Below are positions 35,919 to 44,432 of a DNA stretch of 64,000 nucleotides, in pieces. Source of the stretch: Arthrobacter cryoconiti. Lineage in GTDB: Bacteria; Actinomycetota; Actinomycetes; Actinomycetales; Micrococcaceae. The stretch's first letter is position 1. The number at the start of each line of letters is the position of its first letter. Under the pieces are notes generated by a model. The model was given only the letters and a program-made list of their open reading frames with translations. It made no database searches and was not told the DNA's origin. Both the position numbers and the translations under genes were made by a program. The stretch covers positions 1 to 64,000 of the forward strand of contig NZ_JAJJBU010000006.1 in NCBI RefSeq assembly GCF_020905375.1, given 5' to 3'.

Positions 35919-37085
35919 GTGCCTATCCCCACCGACGTTTTGACCCAGCTCGAACACCAAAGCATCGAATTGCCTTCGTGGGCGTTCGGTAACTCCGGCA
36001 CCCGCTTCAAAGTCTTCGCGACGCCGGGAACCCCCCGCACCATCGAGGAAAAGATTGCCGACGCCGCACAGGTCAACGCCCTTACTGGGTTGGCGCCAGC
36101 CGTGGCCCTCCACATTCCGTGGGACAAGGTGGGGGACTACACCGTGCTGGCGGACTATGCGGGGGAGCTGGGCGTAAAGCTGGGCACTGTCAACTCGAAC
36201 ACCTTTCAGGACGATGACTACAAGTTTGGCAGTCTCACCCATAGTGATCCCGCTATACGGTCCAAGGCAATCGACCACATGTACGAATGCCTTGAGGTGA
36301 TGGATGCCACCGGTTCTCGTGACTTGAAGATCTGGTTGGCTGACGGTACTAACTATCCGGGCCAAGGGGACATCCGGGCTCGGCAAGACTGGCTGGCCGA
36401 CTCCCTATCAAAGGTCTACGATCGGCTTGGCGACGAACAGCGTCTGGTTCTGGAGTACAAGTTCTTTGAGCCGGCTTTCTATCACACCGATGTCCCGGAC
36501 TGGGGCACTTCCTACGTCCACTGCGCAGCTCTGGGCGAGAAGGCGCTGGTCTGTCTGGACACCGGGCACCACGCCCCTGGCACCAACATCGAGTTCATCG
36601 TGGCGCAGTTGCTGCGCTTGGGCAAGCTCGGTTCCTTTGACTTCAACTCCCGCTTCTATGCCGACGACGACTTGATTGTGGGTGCTGCCGATCCGTTCCA
36701 GTTGTTCAGGATCATGCATGAGGTGATCCGTGGCGGTGGCCTGGACCCGGCCAACAACGTGGCCTTCATGCTGGACCAGTGCCACAATGTTGAAGGCAAG
36801 ATCCCCGGCCAGATTCGTTCCGTGCTCAACGTTCAGGAAATGACAGCCAGAGCGCTCTTGGTGGACACCACAGCGCTGAATGCGGCGCAAAATTCCGGCG
36901 ACGTGCTGGCTGCCAACGCCGTGCTGATGGACGCGTTTTACACGGATGTCCGCGCAAACCTGGCCGAGTGGCGGGAGTCTCGCGGCCTGCCCGCCGACCC
37001 AACGGCAGCCTTTGCCGCCAGCGGCTACCAAGAGAAGATCAACGTGGACCGACAAGGCGGCCAGCAGGCCGGATGGGGAGCATAA
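35919..37085 (+). CDS. rhaI: L-rhamnose isomerase (Pseudomonas stutzeri type)
   Basis: 388 residues from GTG 35919, chosen because AAAGGAGA precedes it and the longer frame would run through rhaM. TIM-barrel sugar isomerase marks: PSWAFGNSGTRFKVF, HIPWDKVGDY, LKIWLADGTNYPGQGD, LVLEYKFFEPAFYHTDVPDWGTSYVH, CLDTGHHAPGTNIEFI and FDFNSRFYADDDLIVGAADP, with the metal-binding Glu, Asp and His in these segments. It converts L-rhamnose to L-rhamnulose. Confidence 0.95.
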   Translation: MPIPTDVLTQLEHQSIELPSWAFGNSGTRFKVFATPGTPRTIEEKIADAAQVNALTGLAPAVALHIPWDKVGDYTVLADYAGELGVKLGTVNSNTFQDDDYKFGSLTHSDPAIRSKAIDHMYECLEVMDATGSRDLKIWLADGTNYPGQGDIRARQDWLADSLSKVYDRLGDEQRLVLEYKFFEPAFYHTDVPDWGTSYVHCAALGEKALVCLDTGHHAPGTNIEFIVAQLLRLGKLGSFDFNSRFYADDDLIVGAADPFQLFRIMHEVIRGGGLDPANNVAFMLDQCHNVEGKIPGQIRSVLNVQEMTARALLVDTTALNAAQNSGDVLAANAVLMDAFYTDVRANLAEWRESRGLPADPTAAFAASGYQEKINVDRQGGQQAGWGA

Positions 37086-37089
37086 CGCC

Positions 37090-39126
37090 ATGACACATCC
37101 AGTTGTTGGGCAACTGATTGCCCGTTCCAATCGCTTAGGTGCAGACAAGCGAAACACCAACTATGCCGGTGGCAATACCTCGGCCAAGGGCACCGCGACC
37201 GACCCAGTCACCGGGGAGCCGGTGGAGCTCTTGTGGGTCAAAGGCTCCGGCGGAGACTTGGGCACGCTGCGCGAAGAGGGTTTGGCGGTGCTGCGTCTGG
37301 ACCGCATGCGCGCACTGGTCAACACCTACCAGGGTGTTGACCAGGAGGACGAGATGGTGGCTGCCTTTGATTACTGTCTGCACGGGAAAGGCGGTGCCGT
37401 GCCGTCGATCGACACAGCCATGCACGGCCTGGTCGATGCTGCCCACGTTGACCACCTTCACCCGGACTCGGGCATTGCGATTGCCACGGCGGCAGACGGC
37501 GAGAAACTAACGGCTGTAATCTTTGGCACCAAAGTGGCATGGGTGCCGTGGCGGCGTCCCGGCTTCCAGCTGGGCCTAGACATTGCCGCCATCAAAGCCA
37601 ACAACCCGGATGCAATCGGTACTATCTTAGGCGGCCACGGGATCACGGCATGGGGTGAAAGCAGCGAAGAAGCGGAAGCGAACTCGCGCTGGATCATTGA
37701 AACAGCTGAGCAGTACATCAACGCCAATGGTCGCAAAAACCCGTTCGGCGAGGCGTTGCCCGGCTACGGCGCATTGGTCGAGGCTGAGCGCCGGGCCAAG
37801 GCCGCCGCACTGGCCCCGACCATCCGCGGCTTAGCGTCCACCGATAGTGCCGTCGTGGGCCACTTCAGCGACGACGCGGCCGTGCTTGATTTCCTGGCTT
37901 CGGCCGAGCACTTGCGTTTGGGTGCTCTGGGGACCAGCTGCCCCGACCATTTCTTGCGCACCAAGATCAAGCCACTCATCTTGGATTTGCCGGCGGATGC
38001 CTCGGTGGAGGACTCCATTGCCCGACTGAAGAAACAACACGCTGAGTATCGTGTGGATTATGCGGCGTATTACAAGCGCAACGCGGTGGCTGATTCCCCA
38101 TCCATGCGGGGCGCGGACCCGGCGATTGTGATGGTGCCAGGCGTGGGCATGTTCGCCTTTGGGGCCAACAAACAGACGGCTCGGGTTGCCAGCGAGTTTT
38201 ATCTCAACGCCATTAACGTCATGCGCGGTGCGGAAGCACTCTCCAGCTACGAGCCAATCAGCGAGGCCGAGAAGTTCCGGATCGAGTACTGGTCCCTAGA
38301 AGAGGCCAAGCTGGCACGCCTGCCCAAGCCCAAGTCTCACGCCAGCCGGATCGCGCTGGTGACGGGTTCGGCGTCGGGCATCGGAAAGGCTATAGCAACC
38401 CGCCTTGCCGCGGAAGGTGCCTGCGTGGTCATTGCGGACCTCAACCTCGAAGCAGCGCAGGCCGTCGCATTAGAGCTGGGCGGCCCTGACGTGGCCATTG
38501 GCTTTCGCGCAGACGTCACCGACGAGGCAGCCGTGCAAGCCGCAGTCGATGCAGCGGTGCTGGCCTTTGGTGGACTGGACTTGGTGGTCAATAATGCCGG
38601 GCTTTCCATCTCCAAGCCGTTGCTGGAAACTACGGAAAAGGACTGGGACCTGCAGCACAACGTCATGGCTAAGGGCTCCTTTTTGGTCTCCAAGGCAGCC
38701 GCAAAGGTTCTCATCGAGCAGGCCATGGGTGGGGATATCATTTACATCTCCTCGAAAAACTCGGTTTTTGCCGGTCCGAATAACATCGCCTACTCGGCCA
38801 CCAAAGCCGATCAGGCTCACCAAGTGCGTCTGCTTGCAGCTGAATTGGGTGAGTACGGTGTCCGTGTAAACGGCATCAACCCCGACGGCGTGGTCCGAGG
38901 CTCAGGTATTTTTGCTGGTGGTTGGGGAGCTAAACGTGCGGCCGTGTACGGGGTGGAGGAGGAAAAGCTGGGTGAGTACTACGCGCAGCGGACCCTCCTT
39001 AAGCGCGAGGTATTGCCGGAGAACGTGGCCAATGCCGCCGCCGTGCTCACCTCCTCTGAACTTTCACACACGACGGGTCTGCACATCCCGGTCGACGCCG
39101 GCGTGGCAGCAGCCTTCTTGCGATGA
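37090..39126 (+). CDS. rhaD: Bifunctional rhamnulose-1-phosphate aldolase / lactaldehyde dehydrogenase
   Basis: 678 residues. The N-terminal half is a class II aldolase (NTNYAGGNTSAKG, LLWVKGSGGDLGTLR, zinc ligands in HVDHLHPDSGIA). The C-terminal part, from about residue 418, is an SDR domain (IALVTGSASGIGKAIATRLAAEGACVVIADLN, VNNAGLSI, catalytic YSATKADQAHQVRLLAAEL). The fusion cleaves rhamnulose-1-phosphate to DHAP and L-lactaldehyde and oxidises the latter, as in RhaDE fusions of Bacillus and actinobacteria. It starts four bases after rhaI and overlaps the kinase by four bases. Confidence 0.94.
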   Translation: MTHPVVGQLIARSNRLGADKRNTNYAGGNTSAKGTATDPVTGEPVELLWVKGSGGDLGTLREEGLAVLRLDRMRALVNTYQGVDQEDEMVAAFDYCLHGKGGAVPSIDTAMHGLVDAAHVDHLHPDSGIAIATAADGEKLTAVIFGTKVAWVPWRRPGFQLGLDIAAIKANNPDAIGTILGGHGITAWGESSEEAEANSRWIIETAEQYINANGRKNPFGEALPGYGALVEAERRAKAAALAPTIRGLASTDSAVVGHFSDDAAVLDFLASAEHLRLGALGTSCPDHFLRTKIKPLILDLPADASVEDSIARLKKQHAEYRVDYAAYYKRNAVADSPSMRGADPAIVMVPGVGMFAFGANKQTARVASEFYLNAINVMRGAEALSSYEPISEAEKFRIEYWSLEEAKLARLPKPKSHASRIALVTGSASGIGKAIATRLAAEGACVVIADLNLEAAQAVALELGGPDVAIGFRADVTDEAAVQAAVDAAVLAFGGLDLVVNNAGLSISKPLLETTEKDWDLQHNVMAKGSFLVSKAAAKVLIEQAMGGDIIYISSKNSVFAGPNNIAYSATKADQAHQVRLLAAELGEYGVRVNGINPDGVVRGSGIFAGGWGAKRAAVYGVEEEKLGEYYAQRTLLKREVLPENVANAAAVLTSSELSHTTGLHIPVDAGVAAAFLR

Positions 39127-40601
39127 GTGACCTGTTTGCTGCAATCGACATTGGGGCGTCCTCTGGGCGTGTCATTGTCGGGCACATTTCGGAATACGAA
39201 GTTGACCTGCATGTGGTGCACCGCTTCCCAAACGGTGTCATCGAGACCAACGGCAGCCTGCACTGGGATTTCGATGGGCTGTTTGCCGAGGTTCTGGTGG
39301 GGCTCGCCGCGGCGGCGGAGCACGCCACTGCCATGGATGGGCAGATTACTAGCATCGGGATCGATACCTGGGCGGTGGACTATGGGCTTGTTGATATCCG
39401 CGGGAAGATGGAAGGACGACCATTTAGCTATCGGGACGACCGTGGGACCCGGCACGTTGCCGAGGTTCACGAGCTCATCAACCCGGAACGGCTCTACGAA
39501 ACCACTGGCTTACAGCACCTGCCGTTCAACACCATTTACCAGCTTGCCGCCGAGCAGGATCTAAGCGGCCGGCAGGCATTGCTGATCCCGGACCTCATCA
39601 CATTCGCATTGACGGGTGTCCGACGCAGCGAAGCCACCAACGCCTCCACAACAGGGCTCTTTGGCGCCGTGTCAGGGGAGTTGGTTGGAGAGTTCCTCGC
39701 TATCCTTGACCTGCCCGCTGACTTGTTTGCACCGTTGATCCAACCAGGAGAAACCATCGGCAAGCTCAGCTTGGACATCGCCGCAAGGACAGGGCTTCTC
39801 GCAACAACCATAGTGGTGGCGGTGGCCAGCCATGACACAGCTTCCGCCGTCGTCGCCATACCTGCTGCGACCAAGAAATTCGCTTTCATCTCCTCCGGTA
39901 CTTGGTCCTTGGTCGGGGTGGAACTTCAAAAGCCGGTCCTCACGGAAGCGAGCAGGTTGGCGAACTTCACCAATGAGCGCGGCGTGGATGGCACCATCCG
40001 CTACCTTCGCAACGTCGGGGGACTGTGGCTACTCAGCGAGTCTGTGCGCAGCTGGTCTGGTGAAACACCCGGCTCCGGAGCCCCGGTCCGACAGTTTGAC
40101 CTGCCTACGTTATTGGATCTGGCCGCTGCAGAGCCCGGCAACGGACCGCTGATAAACGTAGATTCCGACGAGTTTATCGCCCCAGGAAACATGCCAGCGC
40201 GGATCAGAGCCGCTGTGAGTGCAACGGGAAGAGACCTTGGGGCCGGGGAGGCCGCCGTGGTCCGCTGTATTCTGGACAGCTTGGCCGCCACTTACGCCCG
40301 CACCATTCGCGAGGCCGCGGAACTGTCAGGACAGGGCGTGGAGGTCATACACATTGTTGGTGGCGGCTCACAAAATAGACTCCTGTGCCAGCTCACAGCT
40401 AATACGACCGGGCTGGTCGTTATCGCCGGACCGGTGGAAGCCACTGCGCTGGGGAATATCCTGGTCCAGGCTCGCGCCGCCGGTGCTGCACCCGCATCTC
40501 TCGTCGGACTGCGGGCAATCGTGGCCGCCAGTCACACCACCAGACGCTATGAACCCGTGGACGAAAGTGTCTTGTCTGCGAAAACGGATTACGTTCACTA
40601 A
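39123..40601 (+). CDS. rhaK: Rhamnulokinase
   Basis: 492 residues of the FGGY kinase family: FAAIDIGASSGRVIVG (first phosphate motif), IGIDTWAVDYGLVD, PFSYRDDRGT, LLIPDLITFALTGVRRSEATNASTTGLF, SSGTWSLVGVEL and IHIVGGGSQNRLLCQLTAN. This fits RhaB-type kinases that phosphorylate L-rhamnulose at O1. It is the last gene of the operon, so the order kinase-last differs from E. coli rhaBAD. Confidence 0.94.
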   Translation: MSDLFAAIDIGASSGRVIVGHISEYEVDLHVVHRFPNGVIETNGSLHWDFDGLFAEVLVGLAAAAEHATAMDGQITSIGIDTWAVDYGLVDIRGKMEGRPFSYRDDRGTRHVAEVHELINPERLYETTGLQHLPFNTIYQLAAEQDLSGRQALLIPDLITFALTGVRRSEATNASTTGLFGAVSGELVGEFLAILDLPADLFAPLIQPGETIGKLSLDIAARTGLLATTIVVAVASHDTASAVVAIPAATKKFAFISSGTWSLVGVELQKPVLTEASRLANFTNERGVDGTIRYLRNVGGLWLLSESVRSWSGETPGSGAPVRQFDLPTLLDLAAAEPGNGPLINVDSDEFIAPGNMPARIRAAVSATGRDLGAGEAAVVRCILDSLAATYARTIREAAELSGQGVEVIHIVGGGSQNRLLCQLTANTTGLVVIAGPVEATALGNILVQARAAGAAPASLVGLRAIVAASHTTRRYEPVDESVLSAKTDYVH

Positions 40602-40918
40602 CTGCTTGGCGGAACAGCTGGTCTTGGGGCGTGTTGCTCGTGGAAGGGAGGCGGGCTTCGTGCGATTCTTGAAACGATCTACTAGAGTACGTTGTGAAAG
40701 AGGACTTAAGCGATCACTGCACCCTCGAGGATCGATCTTGCCTGTTTCCTATGAGATCAGATCAACATGCGCCCCAGATTCGGCGCGATCTATGTTAACA
40801 ATCATCATCTGCGCCTGTTGAGCTACGAAGATAACGCCGTGTGCGGCGCCCGTTCCTAGGTGCGGACGCAGTCCGCAAATCCTGACCACACGGCTCTTGC
40901 GAGCCATGCTTTTTAGAC
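40602..40918. other. Intergenic region with two hairpins after rhaK
   Basis: No gene is seen. A perfect hairpin with 7-bp arms (TGCGGAC/GTCCGCA) lies at 40861-40877. A second, GGCTC-TTGC-GAGCC, lies at 40892-40905 and is followed by five T at 40910-40914. The second fits a weak intrinsic terminator for the rhamnose operon, about 300 bases after the kinase stop. Confidence 0.5.
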
Positions 40919-41179
40919 TCAGGATGGCATTGAGCGAATAGGCCTTGCAGTCTTTCGTCCTCCGATGAACCAGAAAATGGGGCCGATGAAGGGCAAGAGA
41001 AAGACGATCAGAACCCACATTACGACGCGAGGAGGGGGTTGATTCTTTGTCCGAGCGATACTTATCAAAGATGCGACAAGCAGCACGAGCAACGCTAGTG
41101 ATAGCGCAAACTGCAATAGCACCCACTGTGTTGGAACGACCGGATCAGCACTCGCTGATCTAATGAATGTTTTGAGCAT
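40919..41179 (-). CDS. Small PLDc_N-type membrane protein
   Basis: 86 residues from ATG 41179, which has GGGGGAAA just upstream; the frame could reach 41215. Two spans: VLLQFALSLALLVLLVASLISI and VVMWVLIVFLLPFIGPIFWFIGG. The pattern R....P.R..MW...V.LLPFIGPIFWFI-GRK is that of the PLDc_N (cardiolipin synthase N-terminal) domain, found alone in many actinobacteria. Role unknown. Confidence 0.8.
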   Translation of the reverse strand: MLKTFIRSASADPVVPTQWVLLQFALSLALLVLLVASLISIARTKNQPPPRVVMWVLIVFLLPFIGPIFWFIGGRKTARPIRSMPS

Positions 41180-41229
41180 GTTTCCCCCAAAATGTCCTAT
41201 GTTCTGGCGAGCCAAAACTCACAAGTCAG

Positions 41230-41571
41230 ATGTCAACCAAACCCTGGTCAGACCCGACCTTGAAGATTCAGAGAATCGGGCTGGGCCCACTAGTTCACTC
41301 GATATACAGTTCCGAATCCGTCGGGCACGCTAACCCCTCCGTCGGAGCCTTCCGCGTGCCCTGTGAAAGCCTGCAGCTATTACCTCAGGAGATCCTTTAC
41401 ATCGGAGATAATTACCGAACGGACATCGAAGGGGTGCGGAGCGCGGGCCTACTTGCCCTTCACCTCAATCGGATCGCCTTAGAGCAAGATGCCCACACTT
41501 TAGGCACGCTGGCAGTTCTCCCGAAACTTCTTGAAGTGCAGCCTTTGAACTTCTTCCCTGGCCGTTCGTAG
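41230..41571 (+). pseudogene. Truncated HAD phosphatase (C-terminal remnant)
   Basis: 113 codons. The second half has the end of a HAD fold: LLPQEILYIGDNYRTDIEGVRSAGLLALHLNR matches motif IV. The front lacks the nucleophile DxD motif and the cap, and the place of the motif III Lys reads GHANPSVG where GxxKP is expected. The protein would be inactive, so this is most likely a gene remnant left by deletion of the first two thirds. Confidence 0.7.
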
Positions 41572-41761
41572 CCAACTTAGGCGGCTTCTTTTCGTACATC
41601 CTTAGGGGAACGCCAACTGGCATGAATTCTATTCGTCAGGAGAGTGCAGTCTGTTTTGGAAGAGATGACTTTTTCGTGGGTCGGACGGAAGCCGCGGTAG
41701 TGTCGAACACTGGGTCCGTGAAGCGACAAACATGTGGTGAAAACGTAGGGGGAGCTCGTCA

Positions 41762-41950
41762 GTGGATATTGTCTCAATTCTGATCATCGCCGGAATTGTC
41801 CTCCTGTGTCTGCTTCCGGTGTTGTTTCGCTCCTTTCGAAGTTTCGACAAGGGTGCGGATGATATTGAGGCCAGAAGTCCTGAAGTTGCGAAGGCCATCA
41901 GGGAGGCCCGCAAACAGATTGACCGCGGCAAGGGACGGTACGGGCCGTAG
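41762..41950 (+). CDS. Small single-span membrane protein
   Basis: 62 residues, GTG start with AGGGGGAG seven bases upstream. One span (VSILIIAGIVLLCLLPVLF, about 4-22) followed by a charged amphipathic tail (EARSPEVAKAIREARKQIDRGKG). No known family. The good ribosome site and membrane profile support it despite its size. Confidence 0.6.
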   Translation: MDIVSILIIAGIVLLCLLPVLFRSFRSFDKGADDIEARSPEVAKAIREARKQIDRGKGRYGP

Positions 41951-42044
41951 CCCAAGGCTTGCTTTAACGCACACAATACGAGGACGCCATCTAGCTCCGT
42001 GCCATACTGGCGAGATACTCAACGACTACTGGCCTCTCGCGCAC

Positions 42045-42656
42045 TTGAAGCTTGCAACCAGGCGTTTAGAGCTCCGAAGTCCAAACGATGGTGAACTGTC
42101 TGGACTTGCCCAGGTCGCAGCAAACGGTGTCAATGAACCTGGCGAACAGCCCTTTTTGACTCCATGGACGAATCTTGCCCCTCATGAGCGGGCGCTCCAC
42201 GTGATGCAGCAGCATTGGAGCCGGAGGGGTGCTTGGTGCGTTGACGACTGGGCATTGGAGTTGGGTGTATTTAGTGCAGGCCAGCCGCTGGGCATGGTCA
42301 CATTGAAGGCACACAATTATTCGGTATTGCGTGAAGTGAAAACCGAATCGTGGCTTGGTCGCGAGTTTCACCGCCAGGGTATCGGAACAGAGGCCAGAAG
42401 GGCTCTGTTGGGTCTGGCATTTGAGGGGCTGGGAGCCGTCACTGCGCTGAGCGAAGTGTTTCAGAACAACGCTGGCTCGCAAGGTGTCTCGAGTAAGCTC
42501 GGATATCGGCCCGATGGCATCTCGCGAGACGTCCTCGCCGGGCGCGTCGTAGTCTCCGACCGTCTGCGCCTGGATGTTTCAGATTGGGTCCGGACCAGTC
42601 CCGTGGAGCTGGTAGTTACCGGCCTTGCGAAAGCTCTTCCATACTTTAGCGCTTAG
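42045..42656 (+). CDS. GNAT acetyltransferase with missing standard start codon
   Basis: About 203 residues from the first usable in-frame start, a TTG at 42045 without ribosome site. GNAT features: RRLELRSPNDGELSGLAQVA, LGMVTLKAHNYSVLREVKTESWLGREFHRQGIGTEARRALLGLAF (acetyl-CoA loop) and SEVFQNNAGSQGVSSKLGYRPDG. Relatives tend to begin MNDYWPL; here the in-frame codons read ATA CTC AAC GAC TAC TGG, so the Met position is CTC or ATA. Either an unusual start is used or the gene is damaged. Confidence 0.7.
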   Translation: MKLATRRLELRSPNDGELSGLAQVAANGVNEPGEQPFLTPWTNLAPHERALHVMQQHWSRRGAWCVDDWALELGVFSAGQPLGMVTLKAHNYSVLREVKTESWLGREFHRQGIGTEARRALLGLAFEGLGAVTALSEVFQNNAGSQGVSSKLGYRPDGISRDVLAGRVVVSDRLRLDVSDWVRTSPVELVVTGLAKALPYFSA

Positions 42657-42907
42657 GCGCCTATTTGGAGAGAGTCCGTCGGTTGGCCAGCGGTGCCCGG
42701 ATGACAGATGCCCACACCAAGACACCAAAACATGTCATGTGAACCGCCAGCATTCCGACGCCCCAGCTTGGTGTACTTAGTCAGCGGATCGTTCTCTAAC
42801 CACATTGTGACGTCGCCAGGATATTCCTCAGGCGTCGAGCAGATGCAGCACGCCGTTCCGATCGTCCTAAAGTGCTGTATTGTCCGTTTTCCCAGGCGCC
42901 TGCAAGA
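42657..42907. other. Short intergenic stretch, possible membrane-peptide remnant
   Basis: No clear gene. On the minus strand a frame ending at 42661 encodes a hydrophobic peptide (WGVGMLAVHMTCFGVLVWAS); with ATG 42753 it would be 30 residues. It resembles the span of small SHOCT-like proteins but has no ribosome site and is closed upstream by a stop. It is recorded as a weak remnant only. Confidence 0.25.
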
Positions 42908-43660
42908 TCAGTTACGGACCATGCTCAACTTCCACGTCTCCGGGCCATTCTCAACGTAGTCCACGGCGAACTTTCCGCTTGAGCGTTGCTCTAGCTGCGC
43001 AAGCAGCGGAAGCGGGTTGTGGTTGGCGATCAGCAAGATGCCACGGCCTGCGGTGAGGCCCTCAAGTGCACCGAAGATGGTGGCGTGGCGGATTGCGTGT
43101 GGGATGACCCGGGTGTCTAGCTCCGACAACCCGGGCTCGTCATGGCCGCCGCAGGCGCAACCGCCGGTCGCGGGAGCCGAGCTGGCAGCCTCCACGGTGC
43201 GCTCCGGAAGAATCCCACCCAATTTCAACGCTGGATTCCGTGCCAGGACCGGGATGATCAGCTCTGCGGCGTTGTCCAAAAATGCGGTGGCAGCTTCCTG
43301 CAAACGCGCTCCGGCGTAGACCATCTGCACAGGAGCTTCCTGTGTTTCTAAGGCTTTAGTGGCCTCAATCAATCGTCCGTTGTGCCCTGCGGCTAGGGCG
43401 GCCACTACTGTATCGGCGCCACTGGCGTCATGCAGTGCCTGCGCGAAGGCGCTGGCCAAGGGGAGCAATTCCTGCTCGGCGAAGTCCACAAGCTTGGTTT
43501 GGTCTGTTTCGGCCAGCTCCCCGCCGGTCCCGTTGGCGATTGCTGAGATCAGATTGGAGGAGAGCGTGCCGAGCGTTCCGCTGGCTTCCGCCAAACGGGT
43601 TTTAGCGTTTTCCAACGCGTCGGCTTCTGTTGAGGAGGAGGCAAGAACAAGGTTATTCAC
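42908..43660 (-). CDS. DUF2249 protein with CACGGHD motif
   Basis: 250 residues, GTG start. A helical N-terminal part of about 150 residues is followed by a short Cys/His segment (GGCACGGHDEPG), then the DUF2249 domain (ELDTRVIPHAIRHATIFGALEGLTAGRGILLIANHNPLPLLAQLEQRSSGKFAVDYVENGPETWKLSM). DUF2249 proteins accompany hemerythrins and denitrification genes and may handle redox or NO stress. It is divergent from the Cys-rich regulator of the nitrite reductase cluster. Confidence 0.85.
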   Translation of the reverse strand: MNNLVLASSSTEADALENAKTRLAEASGTLGTLSSNLISAIANGTGGELAETDQTKLVDFAEQELLPLASAFAQALHDASGADTVVAALAAGHNGRLIEATKALETQEAPVQMVYAGARLQEAATAFLDNAAELIIPVLARNPALKLGGILPERTVEAASSAPATGGCACGGHDEPGLSELDTRVIPHAIRHATIFGALEGLTAGRGILLIANHNPLPLLAQLEQRSSGKFAVDYVENGPETWKLSMVRN

Positions 43661-43736
43661 AAGAGCGACCTATCGTGTGGCGGGTGAATGGAGTTTGTGG
43701 GTTTATATTACTACAATTAATTCCGTGGAAAATAAA

Positions 43737-44432
43737 ATGCCTGAAACCCAGCTGCACGGACCTAAGCCGGGTGGGGCGGAGCCGGTCGCGCCGATGTCCA
43801 AAGCGCGTGCCGCTGTCCTGGAGCGCCTGCGTTCATCGGATGGGACTATCAACGTGGAAGAGCTCGCCGTCGCCACCGGCCAGCACAGCAATACCGTTCG
43901 TGAACACTTGGAGGCACTGGTGGCTAACGGTTTTGCGACGAGGACGACGTCGGTCAGCACCGGACGCGGGCGGCCTGCCTGGCGCTATGCCCCCGCTATA
44001 GCGGAAACCAGCCCACGCGGCTATGCCGCCTTGGCCGCAGCGCTCGCCGCACAGATTGCTGCCACGAGTGAGAAACCAGCAGCCGCCGGGGAACTTGCCG
44101 GGCGGAGGTGGGCCCATGCGCTCCAAGACACTCCAGCCATCTCCACGCACTCCGCCACCGTGGATCGTGCGTTCCGGGCCCGGGTGGCAGCCGAGCTAGC
44201 GGAAGCCGGCTTCGGTATCCAGGGAAATGCTGCTGCAACAGATTTCACACTCACGACGTGCCCCATACTGGGAGCGGCACGGGAAAATCCGGAGGTTGTT
44301 TGCGCAGTTCACCTTGGCTTGGTCAAGGGGCTCATGGAAGGCAGTGGGATGGCCGAAGACGATGTTGAATTGGTTCCTTTCGCTGGCCCCGGCGCGTGCA
44401 CGCTTCATCTGCCTTCGGTTCCTGCCACGTGA
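43737..44432 (+). CDS. Winged-helix regulator with three C-terminal cysteines (SufR/Fe-S sensor-like)
   Basis: 231 residues from ATG 43737 (a GTG at 43725 is possible; the frame further up is shadow of the DUF2249 gene). HTH: KARAAVLERLRSSDGTINVEELAVATGQHSNTVREHLEALVANGFATR, wing STGRGRPAWRY. The C-terminal part carries Cys175, Cys189 and Cys221 (TTCPILGAARENPEVVC, spacing C-x13-C, then C-x31-C), similar to SufR-type regulators that hold an Fe-S cluster. Placed ahead of a nitrite reductase, it may sense NO or oxygen. Its stop overlaps the start of the membrane protein gene. Confidence 0.85.
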   Translation: MPETQLHGPKPGGAEPVAPMSKARAAVLERLRSSDGTINVEELAVATGQHSNTVREHLEALVANGFATRTTSVSTGRGRPAWRYAPAIAETSPRGYAALAAALAAQIAATSEKPAAAGELAGRRWAHALQDTPAISTHSATVDRAFRARVAAELAEAGFGIQGNAAATDFTLTTCPILGAARENPEVVCAVHLGLVKGLMEGSGMAEDDVELVPFAGPGACTLHLPSVPAT

